Assembly: GCA_949318235.1 (NCBI GenBank)
Contig: OX439136.1
Location: 11,470,313-11,534,312, forward strand
DNA from: Ecdyonurus torrentis
Taxonomy: Eukaryota > Arthropoda > Insecta > Ephemeroptera > Heptageniidae
Reading direction: 5' to 3'
Length of the DNA stretch: 64,000 nt
Position numbers and translations under genes: made by a program
Shown here: piece after piece, positions 1 to 11,141 of the stretch
How the letters are laid out: each line of letters starts with the position of its first letter
Numbering within the stretch: the stretch's first letter is position 1
Notes under the pieces: generated by a model
Database searches by the model: none
Told to the model about the DNA's origin: nothing
What the model saw: only the letters and a program-made list of their open reading frames with translations

Positions 1-109
1 AAGCTTGCAAAAAAATTAATGATAATAATTTTTCATCACCAAAATATAATGCATCCCATTTATGCTCATCCAAATGTAAGAAAGCAACTTGATCCAGCAG
101 GTCCATCAG
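1..109 (-). CDS. Candidate internal exon, cut by window edge
   Basis: On the minus strand a frame opens right after a possible acceptor (CGTCTTTAG, rc of 110-118) and stays open for 36 codons to the window edge, beginning LMDLLDQVAFLHLDEHK and containing Trp and several acidic residues. G+C is well above the surroundings. A competing plus-strand frame runs from base 1 to a TGA at 133-135 and ends HPNVRKQLDPAGPSAKDVS; its codon-position G+C (first over second over third) is also coding-like. Only one can be right, and I prefer the minus strand because the open stretch starts exactly at an acceptor. No family recognised. Confidence 0.33.
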   Translation of the reverse strand, partial: MMDLLDQVAFLHLDEHKWDALYFGDEKLLSLIFLQA

Positions 110-135
110 CTAAAGACGTTTCAATTTTCAAATGA

Positions 136-151
136 CAAATAACTTGATTGG

Positions 152-201
<50 letters not shown>

Positions 202-459
202 CAGTTGTTATTAATTTTCAATTTTTGCAACTTGGAAAACTCATGTCAAAATATACAAATTAATTAAAATAGCTTTTTATATAATACTTTAATATAATCA
301 TAAGCCGAAATGTTTAATTTTACTTTTTTTATCATTTGAAAGGTCGGTCACATACGCAGTGTTAAAAACAACAATTTGATAACTTGTGGAAAGCTGGGGT
401 ATAATAATAGCAATGAAGGATAAGGGTTAAAATTTTAGATTTTCTTTTCATATATAAAA
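136..459. other. AT-rich spacer with poly-T
   Basis: This stretch holds a run of about 36 T at 160-195 and otherwise unremarkable AT-rich sequence up to the tail of the LINE. No gene seen. Confidence 0.6.
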
Positions 460-3236
460 TATAAATAAATAAATAAATAAATAAATATAATCTTTATTGC
501 AAAATAGGCAAAAGGTGCAGTCAGGGCAAAACACAGGCCCTATCACTGAACCAACAATGGACAGCAGTAAAACAAAAACACAAAATATACCATTTATAAG
601 ATTAAGCGTATTGAGACATACCATTTTTAAATTATATTTGCAAGATAATACTTAGTAAATTAAAAAATAACAAAATTTAATGTTTCATCAAATAACAATA
701 TAATATATAATATATACCTTTTTAAATCAATTAAACAGTTTCAGATAAACAATAACACATATTATGCATAATTATAAATAAGATGTTGTAACGGGAAAAG
801 ATAGATTAAAGGAACATTTTTGAGAGCTCTAATTTAAAAGATTTATAAGTATTTTTGCAACATAATTCACTAGTTAGTTTGTTCCATAATCTTGTACCTT
901 TGGAAGTGAAAGATTCAACCTTAGAATTTGGCATTTGCAAATAAAACTCATGTGATCTAGTGTTGCGTGAATGTACTGAGCTCATTAAAGTAAACATGCG
1001 CTTAAGATAATTAGGTTGACATGAACGTAATATTTTATAAACAAAACAGATTAAATTAAATTCTCTGCGCTCACCTATGCGCATCCAATTTAGTTGTTTA
1101 TAATAGTCAGACACGTGATCAAATTTCCTTAAATTAAAAACATAACGAACACATGCATTGAGAAGTTTGTCAAGTTTAGCTTCATTTTCACAGGTAACAT
1201 TACAAAAGACCACATCACAATAGTCAAAATGAGGGATAACCAATGAGTTTACAAGCTTAATTCTTGTATTAAGAGGAGTATCACGTCTAAATTTATACAG
1301 CTGGTTTAAAGCACCATAAACCTTCTGCGAAACTGAGACAATTTGTCTGTTCCAGGACAATGTACTATCCATAAAAATACCCAAATTCTTAACATTGTGT
1401 GAGAATTCAATATTTATACCATTTAATACAGGATAGCTAACCTCAATTTCCGCAAGTTTTTTCATCATACCCTTGGTCCCAAAAATTATTGCTTGCGTTT
1501 TGCTAGCATTGAGCTGTAAACCATGCATAATAGACCATGTAAATATTGCGGCAAGATCATTATTAATTTTGTTAATAGCATCATTAATACTATTTAGAGT
1601 TGTTTTAATATAAATTTGAGTATCATCAGCATACATATGGCATTTACAATGTTTTAAACAGTCAGGTATGTCGTAAGCGTAAAGGGCAAAAAGTAGCGGT
1701 GACAGGGAACTGCCTTGAGGTAAACTACACACATTGATAGGTTCTGAAATATTTTTATTATTACCCAACACTTTTTGGCTTCTATCACTTAAATAAGATT
1801 TAAACCAGGCTATACAAGAATCAGAGAAATTCATGCTTTTCAATTTAGATAATAAAATTTCAGGGACCACCGAATCAAAAGCTTTAGAGAAGTCCAAAAG
1901 AAGCAATATAGTGTACTCCTTAGTTTCAAATGCAGTCATAATATCATTTGTTATTTTGAGTAAGGCAGTACAACAACTATGTTTCTTCCGAAAGCCAGAT
2001 TGAAATTCATGTAATAAATTATTATCCTCTACATAACAAGTGACTTGTTCACATACAATTTTTTCTAACGCTTTTGATATGACACACAATAGACTGATAG
2101 GGCGTACATCACAGATTTCTTTTACTACACTTTTCTTTGGCAAAGGTATGATAAGCGCTTCTTTCCATAAACGAGGAAAAACACCATTTTGTAAAGAAAA
2201 ATTGAAAATGTGTGTAAGTGAAGGCAACAAAATATCGATAATAGGTTTTAGCATTTTAATAGCAATGCCATCGACACCTTGAGATTCAGATGCAATAGCT
2301 AAAATGGTGTTTTTAATTTTAATAGGCTCAATGAACTTAAAGTATAATTTTTCACCTTTATTTGATATATCACGATTGGCATACTGAGCTGAAACTTTGC
2401 GTATTTCGTCATCACTAATGTTAATTTTATTAGTAAATGATTTGTTTAAATCATTAACATCGAAATTAATAGCCGATTCTTTGGATTTAACCAGACCAAG
2501 AGATTTCAAATTTTTCCACATGGCTGAGGCATTAGATTTGATAGTTAATTTAGTGTGCAAAAATTTACGTAAAGAGTTGCGTATCATTTGCTTAACTTTG
2601 TTTCTAATATTACGAAAATGAAGAAAATCATACTTAGATTTAGTTTTATGACATTTGACACGCAACTTATCACGTTTCTTCATCATTTGCTTAATATCAT
2701 CACCAATCCACGGCAGCCTTGGTTTACAAACTCTGATCGATTTAAGAGGCGCGTGATTATCATACAACTTAATAAGAAAGTTATTGAACATGAGCACTTT
2801 ATCATTAATACTATACTCAAACATTATATTATGCCACTGAATATTAAACGCATCTTCAACAAGGTTTTCATAATTAATTTTAGAGTAGTCGCGAAATGTA
2901 ATAAATTTTGGTTTTGGTGTGGGTACTGATAAAGGATATATAGCGTATACAATATCATGATTACAGACTCCATTAAGGTTTCCATACTCAGTTACATTCA
3001 CATCATTTTTAGTGACAATTACATCTAGGGATGAATGACACAAAAGGTTGGTTATCCTGCTAACATAATGATACGTGTCTCTTATAGGGAGAAATTGCAA
3101 GTTTAAACCAGAGATAGTGTCCTTTAGATTACATGCCTGAGTATCATTATTATTTAAATTTACATTCCAGTCTCCAGTTAGAAAAACATGAAAAATATGA
3201 CATATTTTCGTTATAAAGATAACTATAATTAACAAA
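460..3236 (-). mobile_element. 5'-truncated jockey/CR1-type LINE
   Basis: A non-LTR retrotransposon lies on the minus strand. It reads from a 5' end near 3190-3236, where the endonuclease domain starts abruptly at GDWNVNL, through a full reverse transcriptase, to a non-coding 3' region (about 805-487) with AATAAA and a terminal (TTTA)n tail (plus-strand AAAT repeats at 461-486). The short A/T-rich tandem tail instead of a long poly-A is usual for CR1/jockey-clade LINEs. The missing N-terminal endonuclease half fits 5' truncation during target-primed reverse transcription. I could not find a convincing target-site duplication. The element sits in the apparent intron downstream of the exon at 3352-3470. 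Confidence 0.9.
806..3235 (-). CDS. LINE ORF2: endonuclease (C-terminal part) and reverse transcriptase
   Basis: An uninterrupted 809-codon ORF encodes the retrotransposition enzyme of the LINE. Around residue 20 is GDWN, a conserved strand of the AP-endonuclease-like fold, and near residue 92 is NHDIV, matching the catalytic S/N-D/H-H/D end of that domain. The reverse transcriptase follows: RPISLL near 379, LLLLDFSKAFDSV near 443-456 (first catalytic Asp), LPQGSSLSPLLF near 505-516, and YADDTQ near 535 (catalytic Asp pair). The C-terminal part, with HFDYCDVVF and a WNKL-like motif near the end, is typical of jockey/CR1/L2-type elements. The first 15-18 residues may be flanking sequence read through, since homology seems to start at GDWN. 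Absence of stops suggests a young insertion. The loop sequence ALYAYDIP replaces the more usual LY-N-DIP form. Confidence 0.9.
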   Translation of the reverse strand: MLIIVIFITKICHIFHVFLTGDWNVNLNNNDTQACNLKDTISGLNLQFLPIRDTYHYVSRITNLLCHSSLDVIVTKNDVNVTEYGNLNGVCNHDIVYAIYPLSVPTPKPKFITFRDYSKINYENLVEDAFNIQWHNIMFEYSINDKVLMFNNFLIKLYDNHAPLKSIRVCKPRLPWIGDDIKQMMKKRDKLRVKCHKTKSKYDFLHFRNIRNKVKQMIRNSLRKFLHTKLTIKSNASAMWKNLKSLGLVKSKESAINFDVNDLNKSFTNKINISDDEIRKVSAQYANRDISNKGEKLYFKFIEPIKIKNTILAIASESQGVDGIAIKMLKPIIDILLPSLTHIFNFSLQNGVFPRLWKEALIIPLPKKSVVKEICDVRPISLLCVISKALEKIVCEQVTCYVEDNNLLHEFQSGFRKKHSCCTALLKITNDIMTAFETKEYTILLLLDFSKAFDSVVPEILLSKLKSMNFSDSCIAWFKSYLSDRSQKVLGNNKNISEPINVCSLPQGSSLSPLLFALYAYDIPDCLKHCKCHMYADDTQIYIKTTLNSINDAINKINNDLAAIFTWSIMHGLQLNASKTQAIIFGTKGMMKKLAEIEVSYPVLNGINIEFSHNVKNLGIFMDSTLSWNRQIVSVSQKVYGALNQLYKFRRDTPLNTRIKLVNSLVIPHFDYCDVVFCNVTCENEAKLDKLLNACVRYVFNLRKFDHVSDYYKQLNWMRIGERREFNLICFVYKILRSCQPNYLKRMFTLMSSVHSRNTRSHEFYLQMPNSKVESFTSKGTRLWNKLTSELCCKNTYKSFKLELSKMFL

Positions 3237-3351
3237 CTTAAGCTTAATGAGCACTAAATTGTATGGAACTCAAAAGTTATATTATAAAAATATTAAAAGT
3301 TATCTTCTGGAAAAATTCTTGTTTTCTTTGCAAAGAAAAAAAAAATCTTAC

Positions 3352-3470
3352 CTTTTTACTCTGATAAATTTTTTCCTATTAAATTCTCCATAATTTATAG
3401 CCTTTGGCGTGACAGCTAACGATTCAATTTCTGCTACTAAATTCTTGTAATGGCATAGAAGAAGATACAT
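3352..3470 (-). CDS. Candidate exon with strong donor, unknown gene
   Basis: The minus strand has an AAAAG/GTAAGAT donor (intron starts at 3351) closing an open frame. From the Met at 3468-3470 it reads 39 codons plus two bases (phase 2), including NLVAEIESLAVTPKAINYGE and FNRKKFIRVK. An in-frame stop lies upstream near 3520. The pyrimidine-rich stretch ending in CATTACAAG could instead be an acceptor, starting the exon at the AAT codon nine residues in. First-position G+C exceeds second, which exceeds third, as in coding DNA of AT-rich genomes. The sequence is hydrophilic with a basic end. No family recognised. The LINE at 460-3236 lies in the downstream intron. Confidence 0.55.
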
Positions 3471-3655
3471 AAAAAAAATATGCGCAAACTCATATAAATC
3501 TGTGACGACAACTTACCCAAACCCAAACTTATTTATTATCTCTTTCTACGTAAGTTTGCATCTCTTCTTTTTAATTGCTTCATTTTCTATAAATATAAAA
3601 ATATATAGATTGTGTGAGATTTCAAAGAATTTTTTGATATTCTAATTTTGCTATA

Positions 3656-3690
3656 GTATTTCCAAGTACATAATTATTATGTACTTGGAT
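3656..3690. repeat. Short perfect hairpin
   Basis: CCAAGTACATAAT and ATTATGTACTTGG form a near-perfect palindrome of about 26 bases. No other copy was seen in the window. Confidence 0.6.
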
Positions 3691-3733
3691 TATGAATTTT
3701 ATATTATTGTCTTGTAGATAATACGAGAATTAT

Positions 3734-3861
3734 GGTGCATTCACATATTCTTAAATTTGATACAACTTTGCGCAGCAAATTATGAAATAGCAATGTTTTA
3801 AATGGGAAAAGTTATTTTGGTGCGCAAAGTTGTAACAAATTAAGAATGTTTGAATGCATCC
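3734..3861. mobile_element. Palindromic MITE J
   Basis: The left arm (starting GGTGCATTCACATATTCTTA) and right arm (ending TTAAGAATGTTTGAATGCATC) are inverted repeats of about 40 bases, meeting at paired GCGCA/TGCGC motifs, with about 45 bases of loop. The size and structure are those of a non-autonomous fold-back element. Single copy here. Confidence 0.6.
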
Positions 3862-4627
3862 CTTTATATTACACAATTTTAACAATGCAAAATATATTAT
3901 AATTTATATCCTTTGATGTAGTTACTGCATTCCAAAGCCGTTGTAGTTTATTGTCCATTACTATATATACATCTTCATTAACATATCTATTTGACCCTTG
4001 TTTTATTCATCTATTATTACCATTCTAAAATAAAATGAACTTCATATGAATATAATTTTTTTTTTCATATATATATATTTTTTAAATCGCTTACAAATGA
4101 AACTTAAACGTTGTTAAATATCAGTTAAAAGTTTCTGTTTTGTTTATTTTTTGACTCGGTTGAACCATCTTTTTGTATTTTCTGTCTGTCTGTGCATTAA
4201 ACTTTAAAGGTTTTTGGGCATACTTTTAAAAACAAAAAGACCTAAAGATAAGAAATGTTTCTTGTTTTATTAAGTACTTGTAATTTGGAAGAATCAAATT
4301 AATGAATGAGAATTTAAAAACAAGGCATTTAAATTAAGATAAATAAATAATAATAATATATATAAAAAAAACTGATTAACTTCACACATAATGGATTTTT
4401 AAATTCATTTAATATAGTTTATTGTTAGCAATTAGCATTGTTAGCCTTTTTTCCACCCTGAGATAATTCGTAGAGATCTTAAATTTTTAAATAAAAAACA
4501 TAAAATTAAAAATAACAAAATAAAAAAGCAACATATTTTATAGATATTTTAACCCCCATTAATAATTATAAAGACATTAATATAAGTTTAAATATCTTAT
4601 TTTATATTTTAAACTTACAGAGACATA
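3862..4627. other. AT-rich stretch without recognisable gene
   Basis: Only AT-rich single-copy sequence with short A and T runs was seen; no ORF or repeat family could be supported. Confidence 0.5.
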
Positions 4628-4695
4628 TTATCTCAAAGTTATAACAGTTCTCTTTATAATGCAAATATGTCCAAACCACTCGACTGCTTTTGCCT
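4628..4695 (-). CDS. Candidate terminal exon
   Basis: A good minus-strand acceptor (TTGTTTTGTTTACCAG) opens a frame of 21 codons, beginning AKAVEWFGHICIIKR, that ends in TAA at 4628-4630. Two leading bases mean it would follow a phase-1 intron. The minus-strand exon at 24133-24213 ends in phase 1, so a join is possible in principle. An open frame of this length is common by chance at this composition, so the support is mainly the acceptor and the amino acid make-up. Confidence 0.25.
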
Positions 4696-5096
4696 CTGGT
4701 AAACAAAACAATGCATACAAAAAAACAACAAAACAAGAATTCTATCTTATTTATAATTTCAAACACAAAGTAAACAACTCAAAGTTTTAGTCTCACTCTG
4801 TTGCACTTGTCCTTTCTGTATTTTACATTAGAATTTTAATCAAAACTTGTATTATAAACAAGTTAAGTTATATCATTGCTTATGCTACTTATAACTTATA
4901 AGCTACATAGTTTAAAACTTATAAGTTTGCATCTATTGCACATAAGTATTTCTAATTTCAAATAGTTCTTGCTTAAATACATGAAAATTTAACAAAGTAA
5001 TCTAATATTTACAATATTTTGCAAGTATGAAAAAAATGTACCAAGTCGTCAAAAAAAAAAAATCATTTTTTTTAGGCTTATGAGAATATTGCATGA

Positions 5097-5270
5097 TAGT
5101 TCGTTCTATAAACTACACACAAATATTGAGCCATCTTCGAAAATTTTCGCTTGTTAAAAACACCTGATCATGACGTCACTACATGTTTACGACGTTTATA
5201 TGTATGGTTGATCATTGTTTTTTTCTTTGTTTATATAGAACTTAAGACCTAATAAGAATGAATAGACTTT
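5097..5270 (-). repeat. Dispersed repeat N, copy 1
   Basis: This segment is the reverse complement of 18560-18740. Shared words include AATGATCAACCATA, CGTCATGATCAG, and GTGTGTAGTTTATA with an AGAACGAACT end. It contains one TGACGTCA palindrome at 5171. Full boundaries are uncertain. Confidence 0.7.
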
Positions 5271-5419
5271 CAAAATAATAATAATAATAAAATAAAAAAG
5301 TTTCATTCTCAAAACTTTTATAGACTCAAAAAACAAGATACGCCAATGAATGTGACTAATTTTTTTGGGTAGCCAATCATTGTTAAGGAAACTCACTATA
5401 CTTTTCAGAACAAACCAAT

Positions 5420-6314
5420 CTATAGCTCTTTACTTTGTATTTGGTCTGGGAGATTTTATGAATACTTGATTTTTCTCAGATTTTTTATGATTATAGCCAT
5501 TTAAAATGTGCAATATTTTTGAGCAGTAACCCTGGCTGTAGCACAAAATATATACTGTATGCACGTTTAAAGTTTAATATGCAATAATTAAACTTTTGAT
5601 TATTATTAACAGTCTAAATTGAAATTTTAGAATATTTTACACATACAGAGAAATTAATGTATAACATCATTTCATAACTTTTATAGTTGCTATAGAAAGA
5701 AAAATATGTATATATTTATAAAATGTAGGAAGGATGAGGATTTTATATTATGCAAGAGTTGGTGTCATTTTGCTTATCATTGTGGAAGGAAAAGGAATTT
5801 GAGGAAATGAGTCGGAAAACAAATTGTCGGCTAAGTTATAAAGGTGTTTACTTGTATGTTTTAATTATCGGTATTAAATGTTTTGAAAGAAGTGACGTTT
5901 TTGAAATATTTTAAATTTGGACGATGTATAATACAGTATATTATAGTACTGTACAGTACCACCATGCTTACTTTGAACATTTTGCCCAAAATGTTGTTGA
6001 TCTTTTACTATAAAAGACTTGATAACTAATATCAATCAATTACATTTAACAATTACAGATACACACAATTTATTTAAATCTACTTCTATTTACAGTATAA
6101 CCAGTTAAAAAAAACTTTCAATGTATACAGTATTGAATTAAAATAAAAAGGTCTTAAAAATAATATTTCAACTAAAGAAACTAAAAATAAAAAATTATTA
6201 AAGTAAAAAAGTGACAGACATTATCTTGATTTGTTCCACAAAACTCGACATTTCCTTTAGCAGTTTTTATATTGACGATATCTAAAAATACGACAGTTCT
6301 CTTTATGTAGAAAA
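5420..6314. other. AT-rich stretch, no gene seen
   Basis: Nothing beyond AT-rich sequence with short runs was found between repeat N and the small ORF at 6315. Confidence 0.5.
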
Positions 6315-6569
6315 TTAAGAGGAAATATATTTCTTAGTATACTCTTCATGCCAACAAATTATCTCCAACTTTTTATTTCTCTCTAGAAGAAATTCTAGCA
6401 TCTTTCTGATGTGTGTTTTTGTTACTGATTCACCAGAAAACAGGAAGACGTTCGTTAAAACTAAATAAAAATAGATAAATAATAAAAAATAAATACGATG
6501 ATACTGTACAGATATTGTGACATAAAAATTTACTATTCCTACTCTTACTCTTCCTTTTGAAATTGCCAT
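6315..6569 (-). CDS. Candidate small gene or terminal exon (84 codons)
   Basis: A minus-strand frame runs from an ATG at 6567-6569 to TAA at 6315-6317. The C-terminal half is convincingly protein-like (SGESVTKTHIRKMLEFLLER then NKKLEIICWHEEYTKKY). The middle (codons about 25-45) is very hydrophobic but also looks like an intron end: TTATTTATCTATTTTTATTTAG is an excellent acceptor at 6461, and AAGGAAGA/GTAAGAG at 6549/6548 is a usable donor. So there are two models: one continuous 84-residue protein with a membrane segment, or two exons with an 88-base intron (6461-6548) and phase-1 joining. Either way 6315-6460 is the part most likely to be coding. MITE A1 begins 18 bases upstream. No family recognised. 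Confidence 0.38.
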   Translation of the reverse strand: MAISKGRVRVGIVNFYVTISVQYHRIYFLLFIYFYLVLTNVFLFSGESVTKTHIRKMLEFLLERNKKLEIICWHEEYTKKYISS

Positions 6570-6587
6570 TTCTTTGTGTGGAGCAAT

Positions 6588-6751
6588 TGACTTTAATTAA
6601 GAAACAACTGTTTAGAGACTAACTTTAGGTAATTTCGCTCACATCCGCTTCCGTTTTGACGTACTGCGCATGCGTAGTATGTAGAAACGGAAGCGGATGT
6701 GACCGAAATCGCTTAAAGTCGGTCTCAAAACAGTTGTTCCTTTATTAGTCA
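6588..6751. mobile_element. MITE family A, copy 1
   Basis: A palindromic element of about 164 bases whose right arm ends CAGTTGTTCCTTTATTAGTCA. The arms contain CACATCCGCTTCCGTTT and its complement, and the centre is ACTGCGCATGCGTAGT, close to the NRF-1 consensus. Other copies are at 30654 and 56553. Confidence 0.85.
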
Positions 6752-6868
6752 ATACGTTAATAAAAGTTCTCAAGTCCCCATAAGACAATACGTATAAAAG
6801 AGTAAAATTTTATAAGCATAATGTTATTGTTTTTATATTGTTATAGTAACGATGAGTAAGATGAAATA

Positions 6869-6881
6869 GGGGGGGGGGGGG
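6869..6881. repeat. Poly-G run (13 G)
   Basis: A homopolymer of G, notable in such AT-rich DNA; similar runs occur near 15815, 43710 and 53793. Confidence 0.9.
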
Positions 6882-7122
6882 TAATTTTATTTAAATTTAT
6901 TATTTATCGAACATTCATAAAATCTCGCGCAGGTATAATAATTGTACAAAATTGATCAAGACTGATTTTTTTTTTAATATTATACTTTAAAAAAGCAAAA
7001 TCAATCCGCATTTTTCTTATAAGAACGTAGTATTGAAAATTTGGCATGCTAATTTGCATGTTTTAAAATTCAGTGTTTGTTGAGTGCACATCAACTGAAG
7101 TCTTCATTAATAATGAAAAATA

Positions 7123-8431
<1,309 letters not shown>

Positions 8432-8978
8432 AGGCTTAGAACACCTTAAAAAAATCTATCCTTGACATATCTAAATATCAACGTTGATTTGACCGGAGTC
8501 ATTGATTTCTAATTTATTTTCCATTCACGAAATGACAGATGCAGGTTCATAAAATCACAACTCGCTTGTTTTCGCACGTGTAGACCAGTGAGCTATGACG
8601 TCATAAACCCGCATCTGCCATTTCGTGAATGGAAAATAAATTAGAAATCAACGACTCCAGCCAAATCAACGTTGATATTTAGGTATGTTAAAGGCATAGA
8701 AAACATGAAACTACATGTTCTTTAACACAAAATGGGATCTACATACTGATCATAATTTTTACCAGAATGTAAATGTGGCCCCACAAGAGAGCCTAAAAAA
8801 AACTGTACAGTATGCAATTTGCGTGTATATTTCTGTTTATGACGTCAGAAACAGGCAAAAACTAGTATAAAAATGTTGTGCGAGTTGCATAAATCCAAAT
8901 TTTCTGATCACTGCTACGATGTTGTCTATGCCTTTAAAATATAAGACTAGTTTTTAGTTCAAGGTATTCTACCCCTTT
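8432..8978. mobile_element. MITE family B, copy 1, interrupted by C1
   Basis: The left end (TAGAACACC) leads into arms built of TTGATTTCTAATTTATTTTCC and its complement around a GC-rich centre containing TGACGTCA at 8596. The element breaks off at TTAA (8688) and resumes after TTAA (8934), with the expected right end TTCAAGGTATTCTACC to 8978. So C1 inserted into it after B had arrived. Confidence 0.85.
8688..8937. mobile_element. MITE family C, copy 1, nested in B1
   Basis: The core 8692-8933 starts AGGCATAGA and ends CTATGCCT and is bounded by TTAA on both sides (8688-8691, 8934-8937). Internal landmarks shared with the other copies include AATGGGATCT, GGCCCCACAAGAGAGC, TGACGTCA (8840) and TTTTCTGATCACTGCTA. 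The flanks belong to one copy of family B, so the TTAA pair is a genuine target duplication. Confidence 0.88.
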
Positions 8979-9141
8979 GTCAAACTTCAAAATTATAATA
9001 ATAATAAAATGTATCCATATATTTGTATTGTAGAAGAGGTACTTATAGTGTATACTCCTTAAGTATTCTAGAGAAGAGTTCTCTAGTTCATATTTTAGAG
9101 TGACTTTTAGAGCCCACTTTGAAAGTCTCCAGTCTACATTA

Positions 9142-9186
<45 letters not shown>

Positions 9187-9780
9187 TAACTTCCTTTAAA
9201 GTACCATATTTAATAAAAAAAATATACGTAAATAATACTTGTAGTACATTAAAATTTTCATATTTATATTTTTAAACATTATACAAACTAATACAACATA
9301 TTACAATAAAATGAAAATATTTACGTATTTTCTTACACCAATAAACATGAATTCAAATTGCCGTAGACTGTACTGAATTTGTATATAATACTATATTGAA
9401 ATATTATATACTGTATAAAAAAGATTATGATAAAAAAATAAAAAAATGTTATATTATATACAAGTTTATAGTACACAACACCAAAGTTATTGATTACTAA
9501 AAAAATTAAAAATGTTTTCCAATTCAGATATTTTACATAATATAATACAGTATGGGTGTACGTTATTTATCTTTATGCAGTATAGTTTTATAACAATAAA
9601 AATAATAAAGTTTTCCTGTTATTACAAAGCATAATTATAAATAACCTATATAGTATGATAAATATACTTTATAATTAAATATTTTTTATCCTTTATCATT
9701 ACTACATGTTTCCGAGGAATCAAAAGTTCAAGTAATTTGGTATCCGGTACTTTTTTAATTTTCTATTTTGGATAAAACAC

Positions 9781-9813
<33 letters not shown>

Positions 9814-10039
9814 CATTATACTTCCATTCTCCTTGCAATCAAGATGCACTGTATGCACTTGTTGAAGGTTATTTATGGAATTGTCAAATTTCCTCAAAAT
9901 GCTCTAGCATTTGAGTACGGGGGAGATAGGAGGTAGGATGAAGGGTGGAAGGGAAGGTTTGGCGGCTGTGGCCTAATGGGAACTGTCTCGGTATTTACCT
10001 ACCCGTCCAAAGGAACCACAGAAACCTAGGAGAATTTCA
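8979..10039. other. AT-rich stretch with poly-A/poly-T and a GC patch
   Basis: Poly-A of about 41 at 9143-9183 and poly-T of about 29 at 9783-9811. A GC-richer patch at about 9915-10015 includes GTGGCCTAATGGGAACTG, resembling a Pol III A box, but no B box (GGTTCRANNCC) follows, so no tRNA or SINE is called. Confidence 0.4.
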
Positions 10040-10140
10040 AAGTAAATACTCAAGCAATGTCCCATTCTGAGCAATGCTATTCATTGTTCCAGTATGGCGT
10101 CAAAGAGCGAACACCCTCTTTAAAGTAAACTAGCTATTTG
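10040..10140 (-). repeat. Dispersed repeat E, fragment 6
   Basis: A fragment containing ATTGTTCCAGTATGGCGTC and AGCAATG, words found in the longer E copies at 21051, 42371 and 48909, here in the opposite orientation. Confidence 0.55.
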
Positions 10141-10652
10141 GAAATTATAATATAAAATACAAAAACTAAAATATATTTATATATTTTATTAAAGGCAAAC
10201 ACGTATTTTTTTCCCCTACACATTGTACGTAGCTTTTATTTTTATAAAAGCCACTCATTGTAGTGCTATTTACAAAAGTTTACAACAAAGTCGAAATAGC
10301 CATGTTAAAAAATAAAATTTTGAACCTAAAGTACTTGTAATGTATAATAAAAGCTCAGTAAAGCCCTAACATTATGAGCAATAATTTCTTTTATTCAACG
10401 TGTCTTTTATTGTATAAGAAGAATCGTTAATTTAAAAGAGCGACTATTTATTTAACTACATTTTGCTAAATGTTAGTATAATAAAATAGTACTATATAGT
10501 GCTCAAATCTTTATATTAAAAATACAACAGGTGAATTACATTTGTTTTTTGTTTTTTTCAAGAAACTGTTAATAACTTTTGTAGGTCATAGGTTAATTAG
10601 TAATATTAACTCAAAAAATTCAAGATTTTAATAACCTAAATAACCGATTATT

Positions 10653-10695
<43 letters not shown>
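10653..10695. repeat. (CT)n microsatellite
   Basis: About 21 CT units with a single T interruption. Confidence 0.95.
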
Positions 10696-10739
10696 TCAAT
10701 GTATTTAGAATTAAAACCAATTTGTTAGGAACGCATGCG

Positions 10740-11141
10740 TTAAAGCCCTTGTCAACTTAATTATTTATCATTTAGAATAATAGATTGATAATTACCATAC
10801 CTTATTATCCATGAATTAGACACCAACACGTTGATTTTGTATTTATTTTAAATTATTTTCTTTTTGATGGTTATTTCACGTATCTGATGTCACACTGTAC
10901 CACCGCCAATCACAGTCACCGCTCTGGTCACGTGACAAAATTAAGCCCCTTCCTCAAGTCTTTTACCCCTATCACGGTTCATTGTGACGTCAGATACGTG
11001 AAATACTCGTCAAAAAGAAAATAAATGAAAATAAATTCAAAATCAACGTGTAGGTGTATAATTCATGGATAATAAGGTATGGTAAATATCAATCTAGTAT
11101 TCTAAATGATAAAAAAAAAAGTAAATTGACAAGGGCTTTAA
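10740..11141. mobile_element. MITE family I, copy 1 (full length)
   Basis: About 394 bases of fold-back element between TTAA (10740-10743) and TTAA (11138-11141). The ends are AAGCCCTTGTCAACTTA and its near complement. The arms contain ATTACCATACCTTATTATCC and its complement. The loop contains TCACGTGAC and TGACGTCA (10985). An internally deleted copy is at 45593. Confidence 0.85.

Noticed and set aside
1..6. HindIII site at the first base as a cloning junction
   Set aside because: Suggestive of a library insert end but a 6-base match at the edge can be chance, so not listed as a feature.
9915..10015. tRNA or SINE at a GC-rich patch with an A-box-like word
   Set aside because: No B box downstream and no foldable cloverleaf.
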